A stretch of DNA of 64,000 bases from Diphasiastrum complanatum (GCA_029204225.1 CM055109.1:35660496-35724495), one strand, 5' to 3'. Counted from the stretch's first letter, positions 30,508-42,145 are shown. Translations and numbers: made by a program. The notes: a model not told the origin generated them from the letters alone.

Positions 30508-31160
30508 TGTGAAAAACTCAGATCCAAAAGATGCTAAAGTTTCATAAAGATCTTGGCCATGGAAGTTATGCACATCTAGATTGAAAAAATGATAGAAATT
30601 GTGATGTTAAGCATACTAAACATCAACTAAACATCAAGATCTGATCATAAGCTTCCACAAACAGAAACTTGCTGTCCCTGTCCGTACTTCAGAGCCTACA
30701 ACCTGCATTTCACACGTGTGAAGCCATAGCAACAAAGAAATCACAATTCTAGTGGCTAGAATGCAAGATATGAACAAAAAAGTGAGAGAGAAGAAGATGG
30801 ATCTTCAAAGAGCATAACATTCATTCAATAGAATGAAAATGAGATGTGTACATACTCGTGGAGATGGCTATTTATAGCAGCCATAGTGCCTCTTGGCCAC
30901 TTGTCTTATGATAGGCTAAAATTGGGGTCCAATAGGATTCACCCATCTACCTAGAAATTTGGTCAAATAGGAATGCACCAAATTATGAGCCAATAGAAGA
31001 GCTCCACACTCGACCTCCTCTAATTAATGTGACCTCAAAAGTAGTGTACACATACTTTGGGCCTCTACATACATGTATGAACCTATCTCTAACTTTTATT
31101 TGGCCATAGGCCTACAAAATCTCAAGTTAGGAAAATACTACTAGTTGACAATTTTTCACA
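30508..31160 (-). mobile_element. E2 3' LTR
   Basis: On the minus strand TGTGAAAAATTGTCAAC ... GAGTTTTTCACA, 653 bp, preceded by the polypurine tract. Carries TTCACACGTGTGAA (30709-30722) and CTATAAATAG (30868-30877). Confidence 0.93.
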
Positions 31161-34100
31161 CTCCCTCTTCAACTAGTTTTAGCATAGATTTAGAAAGTAC
31201 ACCAAGACTTGTTCTATGCTTGAAAAATAAGTCCTTTCCCAATGCTTTGGTAAAGATATCAGCCACACATTCCTTTGATGGGACATGTTCAAGCTTGATC
31301 TCTTTTGCCAACACTTGTTCTCTCACAAAATGGTAAGCCACCTCGATATGTTTGCTCCTTGCATGGAAAACCGGATTGCTTGCTAGACTTTGGGCTGAAA
31401 GGTTGTCACAAAAGATGATTGGACTCTCTGAAAAATCCAGCAAATGAAGCTCCATAATCATCCTCTTGATCCACACCATCTCCTTTGTGCATGATGTCAA
31501 AGCTTTGTACTCGGCCTCACTAGAAGAAAGTGATATAGTTGCTTGTTTCTTCGACATCCATGAGATAGCTCCATCACCTATGAAAATAGCATGTGCATTT
31601 ATGGATTTTCTATCCATAAGATCTCCTGCAAAATCTGAATCTGAAAAACCAAATAAGTTAGGTGATGATCCTCTATAAACAATGCCAAAATCTTTTGTTC
31701 CCGAGATGTATCTCAAGATCCTCTTTCCTAGTTTCCAATGTTCTATGCTAGGATCTTGCATGAATTGGCTTAATCTACCAACACAATAAGATAAATCAGG
31801 TCTTGTGATGGTTAGATATATAAGAGAACCTATTAGCTTCCTATAGAGAGTAATGTCCTCGAAGGATCTTTCATTACCTCTTATAGTTAGCTTTACATGT
31901 GATTCCATAGGTGTATCAATAGGATTTGCATCTACCATATGAAATCTATTGAGAATAGAAATAGCATACTTCTCTTGTGAAATAAAAGTGATTTGAGAAG
32001 TTCTAATTACTTCTATTCCTAAGATATAGCTCAAAAGACCAAGATCATGCACTTCAAATTCCTTTTTTAGTGCTTTCTTGATATCTTCTATATCTTCCTT
32101 GTTCCCTCCACTTAAAATAATGTCATCCACATAAATTAGAAGGATTGTAACATCATTAGCACTAATTCTAAAGTAAAGTGAATGATCATACTCACTCATA
32201 GTGAAGTTTTGAGAAAGTAGAAAAGAGTTAAGCCTAGCATACCAACTCCTTGGTGCTTGCTTAAGACCATACAAACTTTTTTGTAGAAAACACACATGAT
32301 TAGGCTTGCTATGAGAAACATAGCTCTCGGGTTGCTCCATGTAGACTTCCTCTTCAAGATCACCATTCAAGAAAGCATTAGAAATGTCTAATTGCCAAAG
32401 ATCCCATCCATAAAGAGTTGCAAGGGAAATGATTACTCTTATGCTCACCATCTTTGCCACGGGTGCAAAGGTTTCCTCATAGTCAATGCCATGCTCTTGA
32501 GCATAACCTTTAGCCACCAACCTTGCCTTGAACTTGTTGATAGATCCATCTTGATTTGTCTTTACCTTGAAGATCCATTTGCATCCAATTGCACTTTTGC
32601 CCTTTGGAAGCTCCACCAATCTCCATGTGTTGTTCTTCATAAGTGCTTCAAACTCAAGATCCATTGCTTGGATCCATTCCTCTTTTTGCCTTGCTTCATC
32701 TACACATGAAGGTACATCAAAAGAAGTTAGGAAAGCATAGTTGGATCCATCCACCACTTGCTTACCTTTGCCATCATAAGTGAGCCTTGAGGGTTTCACT
32801 TTATGCCTTGGAGTTCTCCTTGGAATTTGACTTGAAGAGGCTTCTTCAACATCCACATCCAATGTGTCATCAACTCCATTGTCATCAAGCACATTAGTTG
32901 CAACAACACCATCATCACTTGAAACAACTTTTGGAATGTTACTTTCATCAAAAATGACATCCCTACTTGTGAACACTTTCTTGATTGAAGGAACATAAAT
33001 CCTATATGCTTTGCTTACTTCACTATAACCAACAAAAATGCCCTTTCTTGAAGATGGATCCTCCTTAGTTCTATCATCAAGAGTAATGTTGAAGTAGCAA
33101 ATGCATCCAAAAGTTCTTAGAAACTTGACATTAGGCTTCATACCAAACAAAGCTTCAAAAGGGGTTTTTCCTTCCAATACAACACTTGGCCATCTATTGC
33201 AAAGGAAATTTGCACACAACAAAGCATCACTCCAAAAAGGTTTAGGAAGATTAGCATTCAATCTCATTGCCTTTGCACTCTCACACAAGGTTCTATTCTT
33301 CCTCTCGGCCACTCCATTTTGTTGTGGTGTTCTTGGACATGTGTACTCCCTCTTGATCCCATGCTCATCGCAAAAGGCTTTGAATTTGTTAGAAATGTAT
33401 TCACCACCATTGTCGCTCCTCAAGCATTTGATTTTGGTTGTAAATTGAGTCTCAATAGCAACTTTGAACTTGACAAACACATCAAACACCTCATCCTTGC
33501 TCTTTAGTAGATAAACCCAACAAAATCTACTAAAATCATCAATGAAAGTTACATACATCTTAGCACCTCCATTGCTAATTGTAGTAACACCATGAATATC
33601 CGAATGCAAGAGAGAAAAAGGCATCTTAGATCTAGATATAGATCTAGTATATGGCAATCTATGTGATTTAGACAAAGCACATTCTTCACAAACATGATTC
33701 AAGCAAGTAAGAGACTTGGGAAGTCCCCTTACTACCTCCTTTTTGGCTATTACCTCCAAGGCCTTGTAGTTGAGATGTCCCATCCTTTTATGCCATACCT
33801 CTTGAATTGACATTTGTTCATTTGCCATGCATCCAACTTGGTTAGCAACAACACATGCATCAAGCTTGAACAATTTCCCTTGCCTTTTCCCTTTTGCAAT
33901 GATACTACACCCCTTTTTGATCAAGCAAGCATCACCATCAAACTCAACTTTGAATCCTTTGTCAAGCATTTGGCTTACACTAAGTAAGTTCTTGGTAATG
34001 GATGGAATGAGCAAAACATCTTTCAATTCTATATTCCTATTTGTAGAAAGTGAAATAGGAATTGTGCCAATCCCCTTGATTGCACACTCACCATCATTTG

Positions 34101-35106
34101 CGGTATAGATTACCTTCCTATCACCATCAAATGCCATTAAAGATGAAAAATACTCTTTATGATATGTCATATGAGAAGTGGCTCCACTATCAATCCACCA
34201 AGGATCAATGTCTCCATGATTAGCCAACAAGCAAGATGACATAACAAAAGCATCATTTGAAAGAAGCTCATCCCCACCCTCATCAATAGTTAGATTGGTT
34301 TGCTTTTCCCCTTGATCCCTCTTTTTCTTGAAACAATCACTAGCAAAATGCCCTTTGACTCCACAATAGAAACATTTTAGCTTAGATCTATCCTTCTTTT
34401 TGCCAAAAGTAGAGTGCTCACCTTGGTCTTGCCCTTTAGACCAATTGCTTTTACCTTTGCCCTTGAACTTGCCTTTAGAGAACATTGCCTCCTCTTCTCC
34501 TCCTTGAGATGTAGAAGATGCTCCCACTCTTGCTTGCAACCTGAATTCTTCAGCCAACAAGACCTCTTGCAAGTCTCCAACACTTGGTAAACATTTTTGG
34601 ATAGCATAACTTTGAACAAGATTAGCATGATCATCCAACAAGCCATTGAGAATCACTTGAACAAGCTCCTCATTATTTATGCCATCATTAATGCATGCTA
34701 ACTCATCATTCAATGCTTTAACTCTCAAAACAAAAGCATGTCCACTCTCACTCTTCTTTTGCATACAAGAAAAGATTTTCCTTCTTAAAGTCAACACTCT
34801 AGAAGTAGACTTGGATTCATAAACCTTCTTCAAGGCTTCCCAAGCTTCACTAGATGATGTGCACTTACCAACCTCTTTGATAAGCTCATTTGTCACATTC
34901 ATCTTGATCATGTGAAGGGCTTTCTTTGCCCTCTTGTCATACCTCAATTGTTCTTGAGGTGCCAAAGGTCTCTCCTCCACACCTACAACAATATCCATCA
35001 ACTCATTCATCTCAAGCAAAGACTCCATCCTTACTTTCCAAGTAGAATAGTTGAGGGAGGTAAGCCTATCATTGCTTTCCAACATGTAGCCTCCATTTGT
35101 AGCCAT
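31156..35106 (-). CDS. E2 gag-pol polyprotein (complete copia)
   Basis: 1316 codons without interruption, the usual size for a plant copia polyprotein. Order: gag (MATNGGYMLESNDRL, NYSTWKVRMESLL), CCHC knuckle CFYCGVKGHFASDC near residue 245, protease IDSGATSHMT near 306, integrase zinc finger (VWHKRMGHLNY ... CEECALSK) near 438-480, DDE core with HSDIHG near 502, RSDNGGEY near 563 and GVAERKNRT near 599. RT runs from WIQAMDLEFEAL near 808 through YVDD near 991, and RNase H has SDSDFAG near 1155, SSSEAEY and FCDNLSAQSL. The start ATG matches E1. The stop codon is shared with the LTR tip. It should yield Gag and, after proteolysis, protease, integrase and RT-RNase H acting in cytoplasmic particles and the nucleus. 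Nothing is visibly missing. Confidence 0.95.
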   Translation of the reverse strand: MATNGGYMLESNDRLTSLNYSTWKVRMESLLEMNELMDIVVGVEERPLAPQEQLRYDKRAKKALHMIKMNVTNELIKEVGKCTSSSEAWEALKKVYESKSTSRVLTLRRKIFSCMQKKSESGHAFVLRVKALNDELACINDGINNEELVQVILNGLLDDHANLVQSYAIQKCLPSVGDLQEVLLAEEFRLQARVGASSTSQGGEEEAMFSKGKFKGKGKSNWSKGQDQGEHSTFGKKKDRSKLKCFYCGVKGHFASDCFKKKRDQGEKQTNLTIDEGGDELLSNDAFVMSSCLLANHGDIDPWWIDSGATSHMTYHKEYFSSLMAFDGDRKVIYTANDGECAIKGIGTIPISLSTNRNIELKDVLLIPSITKNLLSVSQMLDKGFKVEFDGDACLIKKGCSIIAKGKRQGKLFKLDACVVANQVGCMANEQMSIQEVWHKRMGHLNYKALEVIAKKEVVRGLPKSLTCLNHVCEECALSKSHRLPYTRSISRSKMPFSLLHSDIHGVTTISNGGAKMYVTFIDDFSRFCWVYLLKSKDEVFDVFVKFKVAIETQFTTKIKCLRSDNGGEYISNKFKAFCDEHGIKREYTCPRTPQQNGVAERKNRTLCESAKAMRLNANLPKPFWSDALLCANFLCNRWPSVVLEGKTPFEALFGMKPNVKFLRTFGCICYFNITLDDRTKEDPSSRKGIFVGYSEVSKAYRIYVPSIKKVFTSRDVIFDESNIPKVVSSDDGVVATNVLDDNGVDDTLDVDVEEASSSQIPRRTPRHKVKPSRLTYDGKGKQVVDGSNYAFLTSFDVPSCVDEARQKEEWIQAMDLEFEALMKNNTWRLVELPKGKSAIGCKWIFKVKTNQDGSINKFKARLVAKGYAQEHGIDYEETFAPVAKMVSIRVIISLATLYGWDLWQLDISNAFLNGDLEEEVYMEQPESYVSHSKPNHVCFLQKSLYGLKQAPRSWYARLNSFLLSQNFTMSEYDHSLYFRISANDVTILLIYVDDIILSGGNKEDIEDIKKALKKEFEVHDLGLLSYILGIEVIRTSQITFISQEKYAISILNRFHMVDANPIDTPMESHVKLTIRGNERSFEDITLYRKLIGSLIYLTITRPDLSYCVGRLSQFMQDPSIEHWKLGKRILRYISGTKDFGIVYRGSSPNLFGFSDSDFAGDLMDRKSINAHAIFIGDGAISWMSKKQATISLSSSEAEYKALTSCTKEMVWIKRMIMELHLLDFSESPIIFCDNLSAQSLASNPVFHARSKHIEVAYHFVREQVLAKEIKLEHVPSKECVADIFTKALGKDLFFKHRTSLGVLSKSMLKLVEEGV
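31161..31172 (-). other. E2 polypurine tract
   Basis: Minus strand TTGAAGAGGGAG directly before the 3' LTR. It is translated as the last codons of gag-pol (VEEGV), whose TGA stop is formed by the LTR start. Confidence 0.85.
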
Positions 35107-35703
35107 GTTGCAATGATTGATCTCTGATCTTTGACCTGTTCCAATGCACTAAGCACTCTCTTGAATCAACAAATGAAACACAAGAAGAAATCACAAAGAT
35201 TTGGAACCTAAAACCTTACTTTTTCTCTCTTTTCCTCACTTTTTCCTCAATTTTAGCCACTAGTTTTATGATTTCTTGATCAAACCAAGACCAAACCTCA
35301 ATATACTTGCTTTTCCCTCACTCCTAAGATTGAAATACACTCTTGAATCATTCAGCAAACTGAAAATCAGAGGGTTACATCAATTTTGAAGTTTTTGACA
35401 TGAAGAAGCAAGAAATTGAATCAAAAAACTATATGCTAGAATGGAAAACTAATAGGATCTTGTTGGATCTTGCATCTCCCTCTTTCCAAAACAAATTTTG
35501 TCTCCTTATTCTGATAAGTACAGAGGGAATTCGCCCTACTTCAATTGAAATGCATACAAATGATGTTTTGATCACAAAGATCCAATTTCTACACATAAAT
35601 CAACAAGATTTTTAGCTAGAAACTTGATTGGAATGCTACAAAAGCAAACTCGCCCACAAATCTCTTCTAAATCTGGCAAAACCTGCACATTTGGCCGCCT
35701 AAT
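35107..35703 (-). other. E2 untranslated leader
   Basis: About 600 bp between primer-binding site and gag ATG. Unlike the E1 and O1 leaders, I saw no obvious long tandem repeat here. Confidence 0.6.
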
Positions 35704-35715
35704 GCTCTGATACCA
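35704..35715 (-). promoter_or_regulatory. E2 primer-binding site
   Basis: Plus strand GCTCTGATACCA, i.e. TGGTATCAGAGC on the minus strand, directly next to the 5' LTR end. Confidence 0.92.
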
Positions 35716-36368
35716 TGTGAAAAACTCAGATCCAAAAGATGCTAAAGTTTCATAAAGATCTTGGCCATGGAAGTTATGCACATCTAGATTGAAAAAATGA
35801 TAGAAATTGTGATGTTAAGCATACTAAACATCAACTAAACATCAAGATCTGATCATAAGCTTCCACAAACAGAAACTTGCTGTCCCTGTCCGTACTTCAG
35901 AGCCTACAACCTGCATTTCACACGTGTGAAGCCATAGCAACAAAGAAATCACAATTCTAGTGGCTAGAATGCAAGATATGAACAAAAAAGTGAGAGAGAA
36001 GAAGATGGATCTTCAAAGAGCATAACATTCATTCAATAGAATGAAAATGAGATGTGTACATACTCGTGGAGATGGCTATTTATAGCAGCCATAGTGCCTC
36101 TTGGCCACTTGTCTTATGATAGGCTAAAATTGGGGTCCAATAGGATTCACCCATCTACCTAGAAATTTGGTCAAATAGGAATGCACCAAATTATGAGCCA
36201 ATAGAAGAGCTCCACACTCGACCTCCTCTAATTAATGTGACCTCAAAAGTAGTGTACACATACTTTGGGCCTCTACATACATGTATGAACCTATCTCTAA
36301 CTTTTATTTGGCCATAGGCCTACAAAATCTCAAGTTAGGAAAATACTACTAGTTGACAATTTTTCACA
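35716..36368 (-). mobile_element. E2 5' LTR
   Basis: 653 bp, no visible difference from the 3' LTR. Contains TTCACACGTGTGAA (35917-35930) and the TATA box. Confidence 0.93.
36076..36085 (-). promoter_or_regulatory. TATA box of E2 5' LTR
   Basis: CTATAAATAG on the minus strand, embedded in GGCTGCTATAAATAGCC, in mid-LTR and correctly oriented for transcription into gag-pol. Confidence 0.65.
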
Positions 36369-36820
36369 AAGGCTACCTAGTCATCCAGATCCACCAATGG
36401 GAGCCATATGTGCTCATTTCCCAAAGTTGACTATTCTCTTTGGCTTGAAAACAAAAAACTAGTCTTCCACATTTATAGGAATATTTCCTATAAAATAGGA
36501 TCTAATGGAATCTTCCTATCTTATCTTCTAGAAGCTTATCCACATGTGTGAATGGTATCTTGACATGTGTGAGTAATAACTCATTCACATGGAAGTCCAA
36601 TCTATTCACAAAAAGTTTGACCAATTTGACCATTTTCAAGATCTACTCAAAGGTCAATTTCACACTAGTGTAGATCAAGCTAAAACCAATCTAACTTAAT
36701 AAAAATGACTTATGTACATTCTTTCACACGTGGGAATAGACTTCGCATGTGTGAGATCCTATCAAGCTCAAATAACTTGAGATCTACAAGATACAACAAG
36801 TTGAAAGTGATATTTTAACA
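36369..36820 (-). mobile_element. O2 LTR, proximal part
   Basis: On the minus strand the LTR starts TGTTAAAATATCAC at 36820, right after a purine tract GTGAGGAGGAG. It is interrupted by E2 at the palindrome. Additional CACATGTG/CACACGTG words occur near 36540, 36563 and 36723. Confidence 0.7.
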
Positions 36821-36829
36821 CTCCTCCTC

Positions 36830-36951
36830 ACTTCTAGCTTGGCAATTCTAATGTACACATATCTACGACTCCAAGAGCATTTCTTAACTTGAAAAATGAA
36901 TCTTTAGCCAAAGGTTTGGTTAAGATATCAGCTATGCACTCGGATGAAGAC
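36830..36951 (-). pseudogene. O2 RNase H C-terminus (part 2)
   Basis: The minus strand reads THVSSSECIADILTKPLAK, DSFFKLRNALGVVDM, then a stop, polypurine tract and LTR: the normal end of a copia pol. Its upstream half lies at 42146-42589, separated by the E3 insertion with TSD ACATG. Confidence 0.75.
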
Positions 36952-37545
36952 ACATGTGTTAAAATTGAAAAAACAATCCATATTGATTTCTTGGCTTGTG
37001 TTCTCCTTGCTTATAGATCCAAAGATAGCAGTGTTATAGCTTGATGGAAAGCTTATGATCTGTACTTTCCATAGAAACTAAAACCAAATCAATTGGATGT
37101 GTCTAGCAAGAGTTATAAGCTCTTAAAGAGGATAGGGATAGGTCCAAAATCCGAGGGACAACATTTTTATTTGATTCAATCTTGCTTTGTTTTGACTCCA
37201 TTGTTTTGAGCATCCTACACAAGAAACTGAAGATCAAGACTGAGTTTGAAGTAATGAACACCTTTTGAGCCTTATGAGAGTCAATTGTATTTTTTTTGAA
37301 GCATTTCACACGTGCCAAAGAGAATTCAAACTAGCCAAAGTGTCTCAATCCACTTTGTGTGTCTGATCTAGATAACTTGTCTTGTGGAATATCTGAGATT
37401 CATCTCAAATACAGTTGCAATTGTTTCACATAGGAAGGTAGTACATCCTTGAAAATACCTATAGTGAAAGAAAGCAGCAACTTTAAGTCTGATTGGAACA
37501 AGCTCAAACATATTGTAGTCGAATAACTAAGAAGTCTTCATTAAA

Positions 37546-40500
37546 ATGGCATCTCAGAGAGGATATCTTCTAGAAGCTAGTGAAAGACTAAACACTTCTA
37601 ATTACTCAATTTGGAAGTTCAGAATGGAGTCTATTTTAATACTCTAGGGTGTTATGGATATTGTGCTTGGTGTTGAGGAGGAGCCTCAAGCACAGGCTGA
37701 AATTCTTAAGTATAAGAAAAGAGCTGGAATGGCTCTACATTTCATTAAGATAAATGTATCTAATGAAATTCTGAGAGAGATAGATCTTGCACTACAGCCA
37801 AAGAAGCTTGGGATGTCCTAAAGTCCATCTATGAGGCAAAGAATACTTCTAGAATACTCACTCTTAGGAATCGGATTTTCCAAAGTTTTCAAAGAAGTGA
37901 AGAGAGTGCATCTAACTATGTTCTGAGAGTTAAAGGTTTACATAGAGAGCTTTTCTGAGTTGGTGTTAGTATTAACCAAGATGAGCTAGTTCAAGTCATA
38001 CTGAATGGCTTGAGAGATGACTATGATAATCTTGTTCAGTCTTTTGCTATTAAGGAGGAGTTTCCTAATCTAGAAACTCTCCAAGGAATTCTTATTTCTG
38101 AAGAATCTAGACAAAGCTATAAACTCTCTAGGATGAAAAAACTCAAGCATGGTGGAAGTGACAAAGTCCTCTTTGTCAAAGACAAGCATAAAGGAAGGAG
38201 TAAGAACCAGTTTTCTAAGCAAGCTAATCTCTCCAAAGAGATTGAAGAAGATTCTGTTGCAAGTGATGGAGAAGGATCACTCATGGTGTCCAGTTTTTCT
38301 TCATCACCTTTCAAGAAAGATGGAGCTTGGTATATAGATAGTGGAGCTTCTTCACATATGAGCTATTCAAAGGAGTCATTTGACTCAATCTTACCTTACA
38401 AAGGACTCGAGAGATCTATTTATACTGCTAATGATCATGAGTGCCCAATAGAAGGAATTAGCAACATTCCATTGAAACTTGCTTCTTCAAAAGTTCTTGC
38501 ACTTTCTAATGTTCTTTTCATTCCAAAACTCACAAAGAACTTAATTAGTGTGGGAAAGTTGCTTGATAATGGTTGTGATGTAAAGTTCAACTCCAATACT
38601 TGTTTTATCAAGAAAAATGAAGAGATCCTTGCTGATGGATCTAGATGTGGTGGGATTTTTAAGTTGAATTCTTATGAGAATGCAAACCTTTGTGAAGCTG
38701 CTTTGTTATCTAAGGAGGAGCTATGGCATAGAAGGTTGGGTCACCCTAACTTTAAATCTATGTCTTCTAGGTTAAGAAGGTGAAGGCTATTGGTCTTCCA
38801 AAATCTCTTTCTAAAGATTTCAAGCCTTGTGAGGCTTGTGCATTGCAAAGTCACATAGAAAGTCGTATCAGAAGTCTTTTATAAAGACTACTCATCCTTT
38901 GGAGCTTGTACACTCAGATGTACATTCTTCCTCTTCTAAAAATATTGGTGGTGCAACATGTTTTGTCACCTTTATTGATGACTTTACTAATATACTTGGA
39001 TGTATCTACTTTCTTCAAAGGCTATGGTTTTTTATCACTTCCTAATCTTCAAAGATTATGTTGAGAAACTGTTTTCTTTCAAAGTTAAAGCTTTAAGATG
39101 TGATGGAGGAGGTGAATACATCTCCAACAAGTTTCATGAATACTGTGAAGGTGAAGGAATAAAGAAAGAGTTTTCTTGTGCTTATTCTCCATCTCAAAAT
39201 GGAGGAGCTGAGAGGAAAAACAGATCTTTATGTGAATGTGCTAAAGCAATTCGAGTAGCAGCTTCTTTGCCTATTGAATATTGGGGTGAAGCTATCAATT
39301 GTGCAAACTATTTGTGCAATAAATTACCTCACAATGCACTTGCTAGAAAATCACCTTTTGAAGTCTTGTTTAAGAAGAAACCTAAGGTAGATCACCTTAG
39401 AGTTTTTGGTTGTACTTGCTTTGTTCATGTGCCCTTGGAAAGGAAAAGAGATGATCCTAATTCTATTAAAGGGATCATGGTTGGATATGCATCCAACAAG
39501 AAAGCTTACAGAATCTATGTTCCCTCTACCTCAACTATAATTGAGAGTAGAGGTGTTATATTCCATGAAGATCAAAAATACATTCTTGAGGAGGCCGAAT
39601 TCAAAGATTTTCACAAAGATACTCCAATCATCACCCTTGAAGACTATCATGGAGAGATGGGGCCGAGAATTGAGGAGGTGTCACCTCGAATCTTTTCACC
39701 AAAGAGATCTCAAAGAGAAAGATCCGAGCCTAGAAGGCTTATCTATGAAGATAGAGGCAAGAAAGTGGAAATCAACTCCACTAATTGAGCTTATTTTATT
39801 TCTCATGAGGAGCCGAAGGATGTATATGATGCACTCAACTCGAAGGAATGGTACCTTGCCATGAAGGAGGAATATGATGCTTTGATGGCCAATAAGACAT
39901 GGGAGCTTGTGGATCTTCCATCCAACAAGCACACCATTGGTTGCAAGTGGGTTTTTTGAGTCAAGTATAATCAAGATGGCACAATCAACAAGTACAAGGC
40001 TAGGCTTTGTGCTAAAGGTTTTTCTCAAGTTTATGGACTTGATTATGAGGAGACCTTTTCTCCAGTTGCAAAGATGGTATCAATCAGAACTCTTGCTTGT
40101 TTTTTCAATTGGCAAGTTTTTCAACTAGATGTCTCTAATGCATTTCTAAATGGGTATCTAGAAGAAGAGATTTATATGGATCAGCCTATTGGGTTCATCC
40201 ATGACAAAGAAAAAGTTTGCTTGCTCTTCAAAATTTTATATGGATTTTCAGCAAGCTCCAAGGTCATGGTATTCTCAACTTAACACCTCTCTTGAGTCAC
40301 TAGGATCTAGTCTTAGTAACTATGATCCTTCCTTATATGTCAAGTTTTTTTATAAAGATATTGTCATTCTTCTTATTTATGCTGATGATATCATTCTGAC
40401 AGGAAGTAGTATCAAGTTAGTTGAGGAAACCAAGATTGCACTTGGAAAAGAGTTCAAGATGCAATATCTTGGAAAAATTCACTATATTCTAGGATTAGAG

Positions 40501-41340
40501 ATTGACTTTCTTAAAGATAAAGCTTTTGTATGTCAATCCAAGTATGCTCTTTCAATGTTAAAGAAGTTCAATATGTTGAATTGTAAGAGTATAGAAACAC
40601 CTATGGAGCAAAATGTAAAGGACTCTAATAAAGGTGATGAAAGATCCTTCGTGGACATCACACTTTTTAGAAGTCTTATAGGCTCCTTAATTTGGCTCAC
40701 AATGACTAGACCTGACATAAACTTTAGTGTTCATAAGTTGAGCCAGGCTATGCAAATCCTACTATTTATCATTGGAAAATGGCCAAGAGAGTGCTTAGAT
40801 ATATATCTTCAACTTTTGATTTTAGTTTATTGTATAAAAGTGAAGATCTTTCTATTATTGGTTATTTTGACTCGGATTTTGCAAGTGAGAGCAGATCAAA
40901 AATCTACAAGTGCTTATGTCATATATCTTGGAGGAAACTTGATATCTTGGCTTTCCAAAAAGCAAGATATTGTATCACTCTCATCATGTGAAGCTGAGTA
41001 CAAGGCACTCACTACAACAACAAAGGAAGTGCTTTGGATCAAGAGGTTACTAGTGGAACTAAAGATAATCTTGGAAGAGGATCTACCTATGATCATGTGT
41101 GACAACATTTCAGCCCAAGCCCTTGCCAACAACCCGATATTCCATGCAAGGAGCAAGCATATCGAAGTTGCACATCACTTCGTGAGAGAAAAGCTTATTG
41201 GAGGCGAAATCAATTTGGAGCACATCGACACATCATCTTGTATTGCTGATATGCTCACCAAACCTTTGAGCAAAAGTTCCTTCATCAAGCATAGAGCCAA
41301 TCTTGGAGTTATACCAAGATCCATGTTCAAATCAATATAG
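37546..41340 (+). pseudogene. E3 gag-pol pseudogene
   Basis: Gag starts MASQRGYLLEASERL at 37546, with a stop after ESILIL and a frameshift near 37790. The open pieces are 38010-38783 (gag end, protease YIDSGASSHMSYSKE, integrase finger), 38836-39045, 39000-39788 (integrase with RCDGGGEYISNKF and GGAERKNRS) and 40189-41340 (RT with YADD, RNase H with SSCEAEYKAL and MCDNISAQAL). A stop interrupts RT at CKWVF. No CCHC knuckle is present between gag and protease: the sequence passes from KDKHKGRSKNQFSKQ to AWYIDSGAS within about 60 residues. YADD replaces YVDD. RNase H lacks a clean SDSDFAG because of a frameshift near 40770-40890. Confidence 0.85.
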
Positions 41341-41357
41341 ATTATTTTTAAGAGGAG
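41341..41357 (+). other. E3 polypurine tract region
   Basis: ATTATTTTTAAGAGGAG directly before the 3' LTR start TGTTAAAATC. Confidence 0.6.
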
Positions 41358-42140
41358 TGTTAAAATCGAAAAAAACAATTCATATTGATTTCTTGGCTTG
41401 CTACAAATTGTTGTACCAAGCAAGTATGTAGCTCATAAATGCAAAATGCCAAGTTTGGCCTACATAGAACTCGAGCTACATGGCTATGTAATATCTAGAT
41501 TGAAGAATACAACTTGCATATAGTTTGTAGACATAGAATTAGCAAAGTCATGCTTGTAGAAACTCACATGCATTAATTGTAAGTGATCCATAGTGACATG
41601 CAAGGCATGCACAAAGTGTAATGGACACATGCATGATGATTTGTACTTTGTTAGTTAGAACTAGCACACTTGTAAAAAGTTGGAAATTTCATGCATGGCA
41701 AGTGACAAATGTCACATAAACTCTAGATGTCACTATAGAAGTCATTATGTAATGAATGGATGTGGTTCTACCTCGAGCTACTTCAAACTCCATAAATATG
41801 TGTAGCTCTCCTCACAATCAATGATGAAGAACCAAAGTTTTGTAGCTATCTCTTTCCATTATGGATCTAAACTATTTTGCTTGTTATCTCTCTATCTTTC
41901 TCTCTCTAACTCGTGTTGAAGCTAATGCTTATAGACTGATATCTTGTACTTTTGTTAATAATTGATTCATTGCTATCATATTCAGTTGCTTAGCATGCTA
42001 GATTGTCGTTAAGCCATTTCTTCTGAACTAGATCTTGCTAATCAATCTAGAATCAGGTTACTGTGCTAATCACAAAGCTTAATTTGATCCATCATACTTG
42101 TGGACATTCCCCACACGTGTGAAATCTGAAAATTTTGTCA
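41358..42140 (+). mobile_element. E3 3' LTR (783 bp)
   Basis: TGTTAAAATCGAAAAAAAC ... AAAATTTTGTCA, followed by the target duplication ACATG. It holds a cluster of CATGCA boxes (41567-41695) and CCACACGTGTGAA near its end (42111-42123). Confidence 0.85.
41567..41695 (+). promoter_or_regulatory. RY-motif (CATGCA) cluster in E3 LTR
   Basis: Five CATGCA hexamers on the plus strand, starting at 41567, 41597, 41606, 41628 and 41690. CATGCA is the RY element bound by plant B3-domain regulators of seed maturation; function here is inferred from density alone. Confidence 0.55.
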
Positions 42141-42145
42141 ACATG

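Larger units (their letters stand above)
30508..36368 (-). mobile_element. E2: complete, apparently intact copia element
   Basis: A 5861-bp minus-strand insertion with 653-bp LTRs (30508-31160 and 35716-36368) in which I found no differences by eye, flanked by the target duplication AAGGC (30503-30507 and 36369-36373). It has a perfect primer-binding site, a leader of about 600 bp, one uninterrupted 1316-codon gag-pol with all catalytic motifs and a polypurine tract. It is the best candidate in the window for a recently active autonomous element. Confidence 0.95.
36957..42140 (+). mobile_element. E3: decayed copia element with deleted 5' LTR
   Basis: Flanked by ACATG at 36952-36956 and 42141-42145. 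The left end TGTTAAAATTGAAAAAAC matches the start of the 3' LTR (41358) for about 42 bp. Sequence then jumps to leader sequence, so roughly 740 bp of 5' LTR is deleted and no primer-binding site remains. Gag-pol is broken by stops and frameshifts. It inserted plus-strand into the RNase H of the minus-strand O2. Confidence 0.85.
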
